Positions 27,044-36,906 of a DNA stretch of 64,000 nucleotides are shown piece by piece. Below the pieces are notes generated by a model that was given only the letters and a program-made list of their open reading frames with translations, did not search any database and was not told the DNA's origin. The stretch's first letter is position 1. The number at the start of each line of letters is the position of its first letter. Origin of the DNA: Dyadobacter chenhuakuii (GTDB lineage Bacteria > Bacteroidota > Bacteroidia > Cytophagales > Spirosomataceae). Both the position numbers and the translations under genes were made by a program. The stretch spans positions 5,633,001 to 5,697,000 of the forward strand of contig NZ_CP098805.1 in the NCBI RefSeq assembly GCF_023821985.2, given 5' to 3'.

Positions 27044-27149
27044 CCTGTCACCCTGAGCGGAGTCGAAGGGGCGTTACTACCTAGGTGATAACGCCCCCTT
27101 TCGGCTCCGCTCAGGGTGACAGTGTAAGTGACTCCGCTCAGGTGACAGG
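27044..27149. repeat. Intergenic palindromic repeat, copy 2
   Basis: CTGTCACCCTGAGCGGAG at the left end pairs with CTCCGCTCAGGGTGACAG ending at 27122. Inner CGAAGGGGCGTTA pairs with TAACGCCCCCTTTCG around a TACCTAGG loop. A part-copy, CTCCGCTCAGGTGACAGG, follows at about 27132-27149 after GTGA. Same element as 13816-13980. It lies between the end of sucC and the start of the HEPN gene and may serve as the sucC transcript end. Confidence 0.85.
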
Positions 27150-27176
27150 TCAAATATAACTTTACTGCAAGTCTTC

Positions 27177-28400
27177 TTAAACTCCCAGCTCGGCCAGAAC
27201 CTCTGAAACCTTAGCAGCTGCTTCTTTAAACTCAATAGCCGAAGAAACCTTAAGTCCAGACTCATTAATAATCCGAGCTCCTTCTTCTGCGTTTGTTCCT
27301 TGCAGACGAACGATGATGGGAACCGGAATTTCGCCGATGGCTTTGTAAGCTTCCACAACACCAGCAGCAACGCGGTCGCAACGAACGATTCCACCAAAGA
27401 TGTTGATCAGGATTGCTTTTACGTTCGGGTCTTTTAGAATGATACGGAAACCTGCTTCTACGGTGCGTGCGTTTGCGCCACCCCCAACATCCAGGAAGTT
27501 CGCAGGCTCGCCGCCTGAAAGCTTGATAAGGTCCATTGTAGCCATAGCAAGACCAGCACCATTTACCATGCAACCCACGTTTCCGTCCAGTTTCACATAG
27601 TTCAGGTTGTTTGCGCCTGCTTCAACTTCCAAAGGATCTTCCTCGTTTGTGTCACGCATTTCAGCCAATTCCGGGTGACGATATAGTGCATTGTCATCCA
27701 AATCAACTTTTGCATCAACGGCAAGGATTTTATTGTCAGATGTTTTCAAAACCGGGTTGATTTCAAACATCGCTGAATCACTTTCAATGTATGCTTTGTA
27801 AAGCGAAGTGATGAATTTCACCATTTCTTTGAAAGCATCACCTTCAAGGCCCAAAGCAAAAGCAACTTTACGCGCCTGGAATGGCTGCAAACCTACTTTT
27901 GGATCAATCCACTCTTTCATGATCTTCTCAGGCGTGTGCTCAGCAACTTCTTCAATGTCCATCCCGCCTTCGGTGCTGGCCATGATTACATTGCAGTTGC
28001 GTCCACGGTCAAGGAGGATCGAAAGATAGTATTCTTTCGGCTCGCTTGGTCCTGGATAGTACACGTCTTCGGCAATAAGCACTTTGTTAACACGCTTGCC
28101 ATCAGGGCCAGTCTGGTGTGTAACCAGGACTTTTCCCAGAATATTGTTGGATATGGTGCGTACATCTTCAACAGATTTCGCAAGGGCAACGCCACGTTGT
28201 TCTGTTCCAACGATGCGGCCTTTTCCACGTCCACCTGCGTGGATCTGAGATTTAACAACATACCATTTGGTACCAGTCTGCTGGCTAAGCTCACGCGCAA
28301 CTTCTACTGCCTTGTCCGGAGTGTCGGCTACGAGCCCTTCCTGAATACGCACACCGTATTTTTTAAGAACGCTTTTGCCTTGATATTCGTGAATATTCAT
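27177..28400 (-). CDS. sucC: Succinyl-CoA ligase (ADP-forming) beta subunit
   Basis: TCA-cycle enzyme subunit that, with SucD, converts succinyl-CoA to succinate with nucleotide triphosphate formation. 407 residues starting MNIHEYQGK, with the ATP-grasp domain (KSQIHAGGRGKGRIVG, about 50-65), FEINPVLKT, NGAGLAMATMD and the C-terminal CoA-ligase domain with VGGGANARTV and NIFGGIVRCD. No sucD gene is adjacent. It is transcribed alone, away from the LolD-like gene. Confidence 0.97.
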   Translation of the reverse strand: MNIHEYQGKSVLKKYGVRIQEGLVADTPDKAVEVARELSQQTGTKWYVVKSQIHAGGRGKGRIVGTEQRGVALAKSVEDVRTISNNILGKVLVTHQTGPDGKRVNKVLIAEDVYYPGPSEPKEYYLSILLDRGRNCNVIMASTEGGMDIEEVAEHTPEKIMKEWIDPKVGLQPFQARKVAFALGLEGDAFKEMVKFITSLYKAYIESDSAMFEINPVLKTSDNKILAVDAKVDLDDNALYRHPELAEMRDTNEEDPLEVEAGANNLNYVKLDGNVGCMVNGAGLAMATMDLIKLSGGEPANFLDVGGGANARTVEAGFRIILKDPNVKAILINIFGGIVRCDRVAAGVVEAYKAIGEIPVPIIVRLQGTNAEEGARIINESGLKVSSAIEFKEAAAKVSEVLAELGV

Positions 28401-28489
28401 GAGTATAAAAGTAAATTGGTATTTTCACGGCAAATTAAGGAATTAATCAAAACGGGCGTAGGTTTCAGTCCAATTATCTTCTCCATAAT

Positions 28490-29152
28490 ATGAATTTACT
28501 GCGGGCGAGCGGGATCAGGCGCACATATGGTTCCTTACAAGTGTTGAAGGGGATTGATCTGGAAGTGGAGCAAGGCGAAGTGGTGGCTATTGTAGGGCCA
28601 TCCGGTGCAGGCAAAAGTACTTTTCTGCACATCCTGGGAACATTAGACCGGCCGGAGCAAGGTTCTGTTTTTATCGAAGACGTAAATGTTTTTACACAAA
28701 AAGACAAAGACCTCGCACGTTTCCGCAACGAAAAAATAGGCTTCATTTTCCAATTTCATAACCTGCTTGCCGAGTTTACTGCATTAGAAAATGCGTGCAT
28801 GCCGGGCTATATCAATGGTTCGATGAATGAAAAAGATATTCTGGAAAGAGGAAAAGAATTGCTGGAAATGCTTGGTTTGAAGGATAGGGCCAATCATTTG
28901 CCCTCACAACTTTCCGGTGGTGAGCAGCAGCGTGTTGCAGTTGCGAGAGCACTGTTAAACAAACCGTCCATCGTGCTCGCGGATGAACCGAGCGGTAACC
29001 TCGATTCGCATAATGCATTGGAACTCCACCAGTTGTTCTTCAAGTTGCGGGACGAGTTCGGACAAACATTTGTAATCGTTACGCATAACGAAGATCTGGC
29101 TGCTATGGCGGATAGAAGACTGGTGATGCAGGATGGTTTTATGCAGCCGTAA
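28490..29152 (+). CDS. LolD/MacB-type ABC transporter ATP-binding protein
   Basis: 220-residue ABC ATPase: Walker [10 protein letters not shown] (37-45), Q-loop [16 protein letters not shown] (about 87-102), signature [15 protein letters not shown] (about 142-156), Walker [12 protein letters not shown] and the switch His in VTHNEDL. The length and the [12 protein letters not shown] segment fit LolD, the ATPase that powers lipoprotein release to the outer membrane; MacB/FtsE-like relatives are hard to exclude. No permease gene is adjacent. It ends before a shared terminator. Confidence 0.9.
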   Translation: MNLLRASGIRRTYGSLQVLKGIDLEVEQGEVVAIVGPSGAGKSTFLHILGTLDRPEQGSVFIEDVNVFTQKDKDLARFRNEKIGFIFQFHNLLAEFTALENACMPGYINGSMNEKDILERGKELLEMLGLKDRANHLPSQLSGGEQQRVAVARALLNKPSIVLADEPSGNLDSHNALELHQLFFKLRDEFGQTFVIVTHNEDLAAMADRRLVMQDGFMQP

Positions 29153-29232
29153 AAATATTTTTATATAAATGTGTGACTTAATTGAAACTGATTCGTCTAA
29201 ACGAAGAAGTTTTTCATAAATGTTGTAAAAGC

Positions 29233-29268
29233 AAATAGCCGTCCGGAATTTCCGGACGGCTATTTTTT
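29233..29268. terminator. Bidirectional terminator between lolD-like gene and groL
   Basis: Near-perfect palindrome with 15-bp arms (AATAGCCGTCCGGAA/TTCCGGACGGCTATT) about a single T, with A-run before and T-run after. It serves both converging genes. Confidence 0.9.
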
Positions 29269-29300
29269 GCATTATAATGTTCAGTCTGAACAAAATGATA

Positions 29301-30932
29301 TTACATCATTCCGCCCATTCCGCCGCCGTGGCTGTGACCGCCACCAGCAGGAGCTTCTTCTGGCTCGTCAGCAATCACACATTCTGTTGTCAACAACAGA
29401 CCTGCGATAGATGCTGCGTTTTCAAGCGCAAGACGAGATACTTTTTTCGGGTCAATGATACCAGCTTCCAAAAGGTCTGTGTAAACATTGTCCTTCGCAT
29501 TGTAACCGTAAGCGCCGGTTCCTTCTTTCACTTTCGCAACAACTACGGATGGCTCCTGGCCTGAGTTAGAAACGATTGTTCTTAAAGGAGCTTCCAAAGC
29601 TACGCGGATGATATTGATACCCGTTGTTTCGTCTTCGTTGTTGCCTGTCATGCCTTCCAAAGCAGCAGTTGCGCGGATGTAAGCCACACCACCACCAGCT
29701 ACGATGCCTTCTTCAACAGCAGCACGAGTTGCGTGCAATGCATCGTCAACGCGGTCTTTTTTCTCTTTCATTTCAACCTCAGTTGCAGCTCCGATGTAAA
29801 GGATAGCTACACCACCTGACAATTTAGCAAGGCGTTCCTGAAGTTTTTCGCGATCGTAATCAGAAGTTGTATTTTCGATCTGCGCTTTGATCTGGTTTAC
29901 ACGGCCCTGAATATCTTCAGAGTTACCTGCACCATTTACCAAAGTTGTGTTGTCTTTGTCGATAATTGCTTTTTCGCAAGTTCCAAGATAATCCAAAGTA
30001 ACGTTTTCCAATTTGAAACCACGTTCTTCGCTGATCACTTGTCCTCCGGTGATTACTGCGATGTCTTCAAGCATTGCCTTACGACGGTCACCGAAACCAG
30101 GAGCTTTTACAGCAGCCACTTTCAAGGCGCCACGAATTTTGTTTACTACCAATGTAGCAAGTGCTTCTCCGTCAACATCTTCTGCCAAAATAAGCAAAGG
30201 ACGGCCAGTTTGTGCAACTGCTTCAAGAACTGGAAGCAATTCTTTCATTGAAGAAACTTTCTTCTCAGAAATCAAGATATATGGACGCTCAAGATCAGCT
30301 TCCATTTTCTCAGTGTTTGTTACGAAGTATGGAGACAGGTAACCACGGTCAAACTGCATACCTTCCACAGTTTTAACTTCTGTTTCTGTTCCGCGTGCTT
30401 CTTCAACAGTGATAACACCTTCTTTTCCTACTTTTTCCATCGCCTCAGCAATCATCTGACCGATTTCTTCGTCATGGTTAGCAGAGATTGTTGCAACCTG
30501 AGCGATTTCTTTTGAAGTAGAAATTACTTTTTTCTGTCCTTCAAGATTTTTAGTGATGACAGCAACGGCTTTATCGATACCGCGTTTCAAATCCATTGGA
30601 TTTGCACCCGCAGCTACGTTTTTAACACCGATTGAATAGATAGCCTGAGCCAAAACAGTTGCAGTTGTTGTACCATCACCTGCAGAATCAGCAGTTTTAG
30701 AAGCAACTTCTTTCACCAACTGAGCACCCATGTTTTCGATAGGGTCTTTCAGATCGATTTCTTTTGCAACCGTCACACCATCTTTTGTGATGCTAGGCGA
30801 TCCGAATTTCTTATCGATAACTACGTTACGACCACGTGGTCCTAATGTTACTTTAACGGCGTCAGCCAATGTATCAACACCGCGCTTAATTTTATCACGA
30901 GCTTCGGTATCGAAGAAAATTTTCTTAGACAT
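29301..30932 (-). CDS. groL: Chaperonin GroEL (Hsp60)
   Basis: 543 residues, the usual family length. It has the GroEL starts [15 protein letters not shown] and [18 protein letters not shown] (given here as [11 protein letters not shown]), [11 protein letters not shown] for ATP hydrolysis, the apical domain, [14 protein letters not shown] and the Gly/Met tail ending GGMGGMM. It folds cytoplasmic proteins with GroES as an ATP-driven double ring. It lies 57 bp after groS and the two are surely one operon. Confidence 0.99.
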   Translation of the reverse strand: MSKKIFFDTEARDKIKRGVDTLADAVKVTLGPRGRNVVIDKKFGSPSITKDGVTVAKEIDLKDPIENMGAQLVKEVASKTADSAGDGTTTATVLAQAIYSIGVKNVAAGANPMDLKRGIDKAVAVITKNLEGQKKVISTSKEIAQVATISANHDEEIGQMIAEAMEKVGKEGVITVEEARGTETEVKTVEGMQFDRGYLSPYFVTNTEKMEADLERPYILISEKKVSSMKELLPVLEAVAQTGRPLLILAEDVDGEALATLVVNKIRGALKVAAVKAPGFGDRRKAMLEDIAVITGGQVISEERGFKLENVTLDYLGTCEKAIIDKDNTTLVNGAGNSEDIQGRVNQIKAQIENTTSDYDREKLQERLAKLSGGVAILYIGAATEVEMKEKKDRVDDALHATRAAVEEGIVAGGGVAYIRATAALEGMTGNNEDETTGINIIRVALEAPLRTIVSNSGQEPSVVVAKVKEGTGAYGYNAKDNVYTDLLEAGIIDPKKVSRLALENAASIAGLLLTTECVIADEPEEAPAGGGHSHGGGMGGMM

Positions 30933-30989
30933 ACTAATTAATCGTTTTGATTTTCTTGATTAAACTTATTGAATAGGACTTGATAACAA

Positions 30990-31286
30990 TTAACCAATGA
31001 TGGCATAAATGTCAGACTCACGCATGATCAGCACATCTTTGCCTTCATACGCCAATTCAGTACCTGAATATTTTCCGTATAATACGGTGTCACCTACCTT
31101 AACGGTCATCGGCTCGTCTTTTTTACCCGGGCCCACTGCTACAACAGTTCCACGTTGAGGCTTTTCCTTTGCAGTATCAGGGATAATGATACCAAATGCT
31201 GTTTTTTCTTCGGCTGGGGCTGGTTCTACAAGAACACGATCAGCCAGAGGTTGTACGTTCACTTGTATTTCTGCTAAAGTTGACAT
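30990..31286 (-). CDS. groS: Co-chaperonin GroES (Hsp10)
   Basis: 98 residues with the GroES fold pattern: [21 protein letters not shown] shown in part as [10 protein letters not shown], then the mobile loop, [10 protein letters not shown], and [20 protein letters not shown] (part). It caps the GroEL ring. It is first in the groS-groL operon. Upstream lie two dyads at 31353-31374 and 31382-31416, with no CIRCE element. Confidence 0.98.
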   Translation of the reverse strand: MSTLAEIQVNVQPLADRVLVEPAPAEEKTAFGIIIPDTAKEKPQRGTVVAVGPGKKDEPMTVKVGDTVLYGKYSGTELAYEGKDVLIMRESDIYAIIG

Positions 31287-31352
31287 AAATATTAAACGTT
31301 TGTTTTTTGATTGTCAGTAATAGATTTGACTGAAACAAGTAAGCACAATCTA

Positions 31353-31416
31353 TGCCAGCGAGTTCCGGCTGACATTTTTTCCGGCAAGTGTGACAAATTT
31401 GTACCGAACCTTGCCG
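31353..31416 (-). promoter_or_regulatory. Two dyads upstream of groES (possible stress operators)
   Basis: Dyad 1: TGCCAGC (31353-31359) and GCTGACA (31368-31374), 6 of 7 pairs, 8-nt gap. Dyad 2: CGGCAAG (31382-31388) and CTTGCCG (31410-31416), perfect, with the 10-bp palindrome ACAAATTTGT (31393-31402) inside. Both lie 70-130 bp before groS in the gap shared with the divergent gene. On the minus strand TAGATTGT, two mismatches from TAnnTTTG, follows dyad 1. Confidence 0.45.
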
Positions 31417-31516
31417 TTATATAATTATTAGAAGCAATTATAATGTCATGCACGGCATAAGAATTGTTTAGCGAGTGAAAATGCTTAAATTTTATCGGCA
31501 ACAAATTTCGAATCCC

Positions 31517-32224
31517 ATGAAAAACCTCCAAAAGAACTGGTTAACAGAAGGAATTTTTGATTTTGAGTACAAAAAATATGTGCTGCAGGCCTATTTACAG
31601 CATATCGACAGCCAGTTTACACAGCATAAGCTCCACCCGCATCTGCCAGATCTGCAATTTCATTTTGATTCCTGCATCCACATCCGCGCCACCAAAAGGG
31701 AGATCAAAACGTCTTTCCCAAAGAACGTGACAGGCGTCAATTTGCAGACTTGGAAACTGGAATACGAAGAAACACATCACGACGATCCTTATCTCGAAGA
31801 ACTGAACTATATCCTGGACTTTGCCATTCCGCGTTTCTCGCGTGCTTTGGAGCATGGCGCCGAGCGTTTCAGTGAAGTGGGGGAGAACATTAAAATTTCG
31901 CCGGTGGGCATTGTACCGCTAAGGCTGGAAGAGGGTTATCTTCTCTTTTTACACACATTCCAGCCGCTTGTAAGTGTGTTTGAATATCAGCTGGCGCTTT
32001 ATAACGAAATGAAAGAGCGTTATCTCAAAACGACTTTTGTGGATACCGTCCGAATTGGTTTAGGGAATACGGTTTCTCAGATCAAAGTTGATCTTACCAA
32101 AAAGAACAAATCCCTGCCTAATCCTGCCACCTATATTGTTGAATCAAAATACGATTATCCTTTGCATGAGGCGCTTTTGCCTGTGGCCAAGAAGCTGATC
32201 TTGAAGCAAATGAACATTGCTTAA
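31517..32224 (+). CDS. Conserved hypothetical protein (about 235 aa)
   Basis: I do not recognise a named domain. The start at 31517 (MKNLQKNWLTEGIFDFEYKK) is preferred to an upstream Met at 31475, because the family-like N-terminus begins there. It is soluble, helical and rich in aromatics, with no signal peptide: KKYVLQAYLQHID, LNYILDFAIPRFSRALEHGA, and a C-terminal TYIVESKYDYPLHEALLPVA. Composition matches its neighbours. It is divergent from groS, shares that promoter gap, and ends at a terminator shared with secG. Function unknown. Confidence 0.75.
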   Translation: MKNLQKNWLTEGIFDFEYKKYVLQAYLQHIDSQFTQHKLHPHLPDLQFHFDSCIHIRATKREIKTSFPKNVTGVNLQTWKLEYEETHHDDPYLEELNYILDFAIPRFSRALEHGAERFSEVGENIKISPVGIVPLRLEEGYLLFLHTFQPLVSVFEYQLALYNEMKERYLKTTFVDTVRIGLGNTVSQIKVDLTKKNKSLPNPATYIVESKYDYPLHEALLPVAKKLILKQMNIA

Positions 32225-32240
32225 TTAAATGCCCGAACAC

Positions 32241-32276
32241 AAAAAAGGCTCATGATGCAACTCATGAGCCTTTTTT
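32241..32276. terminator. Bidirectional terminator
   Basis: Perfect 15-bp arms AAAAAAGGCTCATGA/TCATGAGCCTTTTTT with a 6-nt TGCAAC loop, between the converging 31517 gene and secG. Confidence 0.93.
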
Positions 32277-32291
32277 AATAACTTAAATATC

Positions 32292-32690
32292 TTATTTTGA
32301 GCTGTCCGCTGGTGCTGCTGGTGTAGCAGCCGGCGTCGTTGCTTCGCCTCCCGCAGGAGCCGCCGCGCCAGGAGCTGGTGCAGGAGCAATGTTTCCGCCA
32401 GGAATTACCGTATTCTGAGCCTTATCCACATTGACACTGTTAATGCCGCCAGTTTGTGCGGTTCCGCCAACGATAATGTATGAAGCAAGGGAAATCAGGA
32501 TAACGGCGCCTGCAAGTCCCCAGGTGATTTGTTCCAATAAATCGGTTGTCTTTTTAACACCGAACATTTGGGTGGTTCCTGCTCCGCTAAACTCGCTGGA
32601 AAGTCCTCCTCCTTTTGAATTCTGTACCAATACAACCAGGATCAACAAAACAGCGATGATCGCAACCAAGATAATTAAACCCAAATACAT
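32292..32690 (-). CDS. secG: Preprotein translocase subunit SecG
   Basis: 132 residues with two membrane helices (about 4-22 and 56-76), joined by the SecG loop VQNSKGGGLSSEFSG. A Pro/Ala/Gly-rich C-terminal tail of about 40 residues is longer than in Escherichia coli SecG. It is the non-essential accessory subunit of the SecYEG channel. Gene order lptE/TPR-like/secG/groES is familiar in this phylum. Confidence 0.93.
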   Translation of the reverse strand: MYLGLIILVAIIAVLLILVVLVQNSKGGGLSSEFSGAGTTQMFGVKKTTDLLEQITWGLAGAVILISLASYIIVGGTAQTGGINSVNVDKAQNTVIPGGNIAPAPAPGAAAPAGGEATTPAATPAAPADSSK

Positions 32691-32704
32691 GCCTTTTCTT
32701 AATT

Positions 32705-32728
32705 TTGAATGATAGAATGAGTGAATGT
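32705..32728. repeat. Short GAATGA-type tract near secG
   Basis: GAATGATAGAATGAGTGAAT in the 46-bp gap between secG and the next gene. It resembles the longer GAATGAGT tract at 17128-17231. Confidence 0.5.
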
Positions 32729-32736
32729 GTGATTTT

Positions 32737-33390
32737 TTACAACCTATACAACTCGCTTAATTTTTTCGCAAAGTAATTCCTTTTTTCTGGTTTTTTCAAG
32801 ATCAATTTTTGATACAGGTCAATTGCCTTTTCAATTTTGCCTTGTCGTACCAATATTTTTGCAAAAGCTTCGGTTTCAATGCTTCCCGCGCCCGACTCTG
32901 CAACGCGCCCGCTGACATCAACAGCAACAGGTTCCAGATTGTTATCCTGACGAATGATACGCGGGTTCTTTTTCATAAAACCCTGGATAATCTGCTGCTG
33001 CCTTTTCTGCTCTTCGGAAACAATGTTTTGTAAGCTTACCGTCTCTTGCTCCACCAGGCTGATCAGGATATCTTCACCGTTCTGCGGGACCGATTTTTCC
33101 TGTGCCTCGATCACTTCTTCAATGTTAACCGTTGCGTCGTAACGCTCCGTGTCACTTTCTACAAGCTGCTGTAATGCAACCCGGCTCAGTGCGTAAGCCG
33201 CCGCACGCGGACGGGTTTCGTCTAATTTCTCCGTTCCGGCAACACTGGATGCCTTCGCCAATAAAGAATAGGAAATCTGGCAATAAGGAAATGCCTTTAT
33301 CGTCGCTTCGAGCGCTTCGATCACCTCCGTGCCTGCTGCATGAGGATGTTTGACCAGATTGCTGAAAGCTTCCTTTTCAATGATGGACAT
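32737..33390 (-). CDS. Conserved TPR-like hypothetical protein (217 aa)
   Basis: No named family beyond a C-terminal TPR-like unit, AKILVRQGKIEKAIDLYQKL (about 173-192), followed by KPEKRNYFAKKLSELYRL. The N-terminal third (about 1-75, FSNLVKHPHAAGTEVIEALE shown in part) is helical. No signal peptide. It is placed between lptE and secG, which suggests an envelope-related partner-binding role, but this is context only. Confidence 0.75.
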   Translation of the reverse strand: MSIIEKEAFSNLVKHPHAAGTEVIEALEATIKAFPYCQISYSLLAKASSVAGTEKLDETRPRAAAYALSRVALQQLVESDTERYDATVNIEEVIEAQEKSVPQNGEDILISLVEQETVSLQNIVSEEQKRQQQIIQGFMKKNPRIIRQDNNLEPVAVDVSGRVAESGAGSIETEAFAKILVRQGKIEKAIDLYQKLILKKPEKRNYFAKKLSELYRL

Positions 33391-33442
33391 ATGGGCCTTG
33401 AAAGTTGAAATAAAAATTGAAGTTAGACAAAACGATAATCTA

Positions 33443-33955
33443 CTACCAGTCTGCGGCAGATTTATTAAAGATCTGCTGAACTAAATTTTCGCGGATAGTA
33501 GGCAGAAGCCGCGCTTCATTTTGGTTAAGCGTTTGATCCTGAGGAAAGTCGGCATAGTAAGTGAAAGATTGGTCAAAATTCTTGGTTTCGTCTTTTGCAT
33601 TGGTGTAACGCACCTGAACGGTGACATTCAAACGGTTCAAACCGGCCTGGTCATTCGCGGTAGGAGCGGCCGCGAGCACGTCGTAACCTGTAATAGAACC
33701 TTCCAGAACCAGGTCGCCGCCACCAGGCTGACTGATCAAGCTCGTGTTTCGCTGGAAATATTCTTTCAATTCCTCCGTAAGTCTTTGTGGCAGATCCGAC
33801 GGTCCACCCGCAGTTCCCATCGTGAAATTAAGCACGCTGAATGTCTTGATATCCGGAGACAAATTGGTCCCGGTAAAAGAATAAACGCCACAGCCCGACA
33901 TGAAAACGGAGCAATGCAGGACAAAAAAGAGGGTTAGCAACCTTTTGGTATTCAT
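33443..33955 (-). CDS. lptE: LptE-family outer-membrane lipoprotein for LPS assembly
   Basis: 170 residues from Met at 33955. The longer frame to 34051 overlaps the next gene and buries the signal, so it is rejected. Lipoprotein signal with lipobox MSGC (Cys20), then the LptE start GVYSFTGTNLSPDIKTFSVL (given here as CGVYSFTG). LptE plugs LptD and helps place LPS in the outer leaflet. It follows a sigma-54-type activator by 31 bp. Confidence 0.88.
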   Translation of the reverse strand: MNTKRLLTLFFVLHCSVFMSGCGVYSFTGTNLSPDIKTFSVLNFTMGTAGGPSDLPQRLTEELKEYFQRNTSLISQPGGGDLVLEGSITGYDVLAAAPTANDQAGLNRLNVTVQVRYTNAKDETKNFDQSFTYYADFPQDQTLNQNEARLLPTIRENLVQQIFNKSAADW

Positions 33956-33986
33956 CGAAACGCGCATTGTACAAATGCTTTTTATT

Positions 33987-35291
33987 CTATTCTTCAATGT
34001 CATACTGCTTAATTTTCCTGTATAACGTCCGTTCCGAGATGCCCAATGCACTTGCAGCGTATTTTCGTTTGTTATTATTCTTCCGTAATGCCTTGATGAT
34101 CATTTCCTTTTCCTTGTCTTCGAGCGATAAGGATTCTTCCTCAGCCGTGACGTGCATAACGTCTTCAATTTCACTTCTTTCGTCTGAATATCTGTCCAGA
34201 TCAACCGTCCGCGAAGGGACTGGTGAAAGCAGGCGTGCGGGTTCAAGGGTAGGCGTGTGCGAATGTGTTGCGGGATCAGCCGTGTTCAATGAGCTGAACA
34301 ATTCCTGATGGTCTTTCAGGATTTCGCCTCCGTACTTTTCATTTTCCAGAACATTACGGACCAGCTTTTTAAGCTCTGTCATGTCCCTGCGCATATCAAA
34401 AAGGACCTTATACAGCAATTCCCTTTCAGAGAACGAGCTGCCCGCCGGATCTTCACCGGAACGTAAGGTAATCAGCGCTTTTCTTCCTGCTGGCTGGACG
34501 GGATTCAGGTAATTATTTAATGTTTCGCGAGAAATCGGCAGTTCTTTATCAGTTTCCAGGATCGTGATCTGCTCGGCTATATTTTTGAGCTGACGAATGT
34601 TGCCGGGAAACGCATATTGCATCAGCAAGTCACGTGCTTCCGAATCCAATCGCACGGGTTTTGTCCTGTATCTTTCCGAGAAATCATTGGTGAACTTCCT
34701 GAATAGCAACAATATATCCTCACCACGATCCCGTAAAGGCGGAACGTAAATGGGGACTGTATTTAAGCGATAGTAAAGATCTTCACGAAATTTTCCATTG
34801 TTCACGGCATCCAGCAGATTCACGTTGGTCGCTGCTACAACACGCACATTGGTTTTCAGAACTTTGGAAGATCCTACCCGGATATATTCCCCGTTTTCCA
34901 AAACACGTAAAAGCCTCGCCTGCGTGCCCAGGGGCATTTCCCCAACCTCATCCAGGAAAATGGTCCCGGTATTCGTTGTTTCAAAATATCCTTTTCTTGA
35001 ATCCAATGCACCCGTAAATGCACCTTTTTCGTGCCCGAAAAGCTCTGAATCAATGGTTCCTTCGGGAATGGCACCGCAGTTGATGGCGATGAAAGGCCCG
35101 TGTTTGCGGGAACTGAGGCTGTGGATAATTTTGGAAAAAGACTCCTTTCCGCTGCCGCTTTCGCCGGTGATGAGCACGGTGAGATCTGTGGCGGCAACCT
35201 GCACACCAACGTTGATCGCGTGATTCAGTCCCGGGGAAGTCCCTATTATTCCAAAACGGTTCTTTATTGCTTGTATTTCAGCTGGATTCAT
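33987..35291 (-). CDS. Receiver-less sigma-54-dependent activator
   Basis: 434 residues: AAA+ from near the N-terminus, Walker A GESGSGKE (43-50), sigma-54 loop GAFTGA (90-95), Walker B GTIFLDE, arginine-finger region [10 protein letters not shown], then a linker and a Fis-type HTH ([23 protein letters not shown], shown in part as [14 protein letters not shown]). No receiver or sensory domain precedes the AAA+ domain, so control must be by abundance or a protein partner. It overlaps miaB's end by 4 bp (ATGA), so it is coupled to miaB, and precedes lptE. Confidence 0.94.
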   Translation of the reverse strand: MNPAEIQAIKNRFGIIGTSPGLNHAINVGVQVAATDLTVLITGESGSGKESFSKIIHSLSSRKHGPFIAINCGAIPEGTIDSELFGHEKGAFTGALDSRKGYFETTNTGTIFLDEVGEMPLGTQARLLRVLENGEYIRVGSSKVLKTNVRVVAATNVNLLDAVNNGKFREDLYYRLNTVPIYVPPLRDRGEDILLLFRKFTNDFSERYRTKPVRLDSEARDLLMQYAFPGNIRQLKNIAEQITILETDKELPISRETLNNYLNPVQPAGRKALITLRSGEDPAGSSFSERELLYKVLFDMRRDMTELKKLVRNVLENEKYGGEILKDHQELFSSLNTADPATHSHTPTLEPARLLSPVPSRTVDLDRYSDERSEIEDVMHVTAEEESLSLEDKEKEMIIKALRKNNNKRKYAASALGISERTLYRKIKQYDIEE

Positions 35292-36772
35292 GAAACGGGT
35301 ACTTTTTCAACCGCGTAACCGCGAAGCGTCGCAGCGGTCGTGTCTGTAATTAAAACGTCGACATAATCGCCTACTTTGAAATTTTCGCGGGGGAATATGA
35401 CTCTTTTATTTTGGTCACTGCGTCCTGTAAAGTCATTTACAGACCGCTTGGAAGTGTTTTCAACCAGCACTTTCTGCACGGTGCCGATCAGTTTCTGGTT
35501 GCGTTCCAGGGAAATCCTTTGTTGTATATCAATAATTTCCGCAAGCCGCCGCTGCTTAATGTCCGCCGGAATGTCATCCGCGTATTTCTTGGCAGCCAAT
35601 GTTCCCGGACGTTCGGAATAGGCAAACATATAGCCGAAGTCAAACCGCACATATTCCAGCAGCGAAAGTGAATCCTGGTGCTCTTCTTCCGTCTCCGAAC
35701 AAAAACCGGCGATCATATCATGGGAAATGGCACATTCATCACCCAAAATCCGGCGGATGCTGTCGATTCTTTCGAGATACCATTCGCGGTTGTAAGTCCG
35801 GTTCATCATTTCCAGCACGCGGCTGTTGCCATGCTGCGCCGGAAGGTGAATGTATTTGCAAATGTTGTCGTACTTTTTAATGGTATGAAGCACTTCATCC
35901 GTAATGTCTTTCGGGTGCGAAGTGCTGAACCTGACCCGCAATTCCGGGCTGATCTGCGCCACCATTTCCAGCAATTGTGCGAAGTTCACCTGGGTTTCCA
36001 ATGTGCCATTATCAACATTGGTGGAGATGGCGGTGACGCTGTTTGGCGCCTGCCATTTATAGCTGTCCACATTCTGGCCCAGCAACGTAACTTCCTTATA
36101 ACCATCATCAAAAAGATCCTGCGCCTCTTTTACAATCGAGAAAGGATCACGGCTACGCTCCCGGCCACGCGTCATAGGCACTACGCAAAAACTGCACATA
36201 TTGTCACAGCCGCGCATAATGGAGACCAATGCAGTTACGCCATTAGAATTCAGCCGGATAGGGGAAATGTCGGCGTAGGTTTCTTCTCTTGACAAAAATA
36301 CGTTCACACCTTTCTGGCCCGTCTCCGCTTCTTCCACTAATCTGGGCAGATCGCGGTATGCGTCGGGTCCGGTGACAATGTCAACCATCTTTTCCTCTTC
36401 CAGCAATTTCGCTTTGAGGCGTTCTGCCATACAACCCAGCACACCGATTAATGTGCCCGGCTTTTTCTTTTTTATAACATTAAGTTGCCTTAATCTCGTC
36501 CTGACGCGCTGCTCGGCATTGTCGCGGATGGCGCAGGTGTTTAAAAATATCAGATCTGCATTATCAACGTCGGAAGTGGTTGCAAAACCCGCCTCACGCA
36601 TGACGGAGGCCACAATCTCGCTGTCTGCGAAATTCATCTGGCAGCCGTAACTTTCAATGAAAAGTAATTTTTTGTTAAAAGCCGGCTCATTTTCGGAAAT
36701 ACGGACTGTCTCACAGGCAACTTTGTCCTCCTCAGTCAATATTTTCAAAGTCTCTGCAATTCTATTTTCCAT
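35288..36772 (-). CDS. miaB: tRNA-i6A37 methylthiotransferase MiaB
   Basis: 494 residues. Three N-terminal cluster cysteines (C44 in YGCQMNF, C80 in NTCAIR, C114 in LGCMAE), the radical-SAM CxxxCxxC (C189, C193, C196) in [10 protein letters not shown], and a C-terminal TRAM domain (about 430-490). It adds a methylthio group to i6A37 of tRNAs. It begins the miaB/activator/lptE series, with a promoter-like site at 36842-36875. Confidence 0.96.
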   Translation of the reverse strand: MENRIAETLKILTEEDKVACETVRISENEPAFNKKLLFIESYGCQMNFADSEIVASVMREAGFATTSDVDNADLIFLNTCAIRDNAEQRVRTRLRQLNVIKKKKPGTLIGVLGCMAERLKAKLLEEEKMVDIVTGPDAYRDLPRLVEEAETGQKGVNVFLSREETYADISPIRLNSNGVTALVSIMRGCDNMCSFCVVPMTRGRERSRDPFSIVKEAQDLFDDGYKEVTLLGQNVDSYKWQAPNSVTAISTNVDNGTLETQVNFAQLLEMVAQISPELRVRFSTSHPKDITDEVLHTIKKYDNICKYIHLPAQHGNSRVLEMMNRTYNREWYLERIDSIRRILGDECAISHDMIAGFCSETEEEHQDSLSLLEYVRFDFGYMFAYSERPGTLAAKKYADDIPADIKQRRLAEIIDIQQRISLERNQKLIGTVQKVLVENTSKRSVNDFTGRSDQNKRVIFPRENFKVGDYVDVLITDTTAATLRGYAVEKVPVS

Positions 36773-36841
36773 GGAAGGGATTTAACAAATTTTCAAAAGA
36801 AACTCACGGCATAGGACTGCCGATTTGAAGTTTCGGGATTA

Positions 36842-36875
36842 CAAATATAGAAAGAATCTGGTAAAAACTGACAAA
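36842..36875 (-). promoter_or_regulatory. Promoter-like site with a dyad upstream of miaB
   Basis: Minus strand: TATATTTG (36842-36849) fits the Bacteroidota -7 element TAnnTTTG. TTTG (36872-36875) could be the -33 element, with a 22-nt spacer, longer than the usual 19-20. The dyad TGACA-AAC-TGTCA (36869-36881) overlaps the upstream element. Confidence 0.5.
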
Positions 36876-36906
36876 CTGTCATACTAAGCAGCAGTCATAA
36901 AAAACC

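Noticed and set aside
31287-31516. CIRCE heat-shock element before groES
   Set aside because: No TTAGCACTC-N9-GAGTGCTAA is present.
31292-31531. 79-aa minus-strand frame upstream of groES
   Set aside because: It lies over the groES promoter region and dyads and has no family features.
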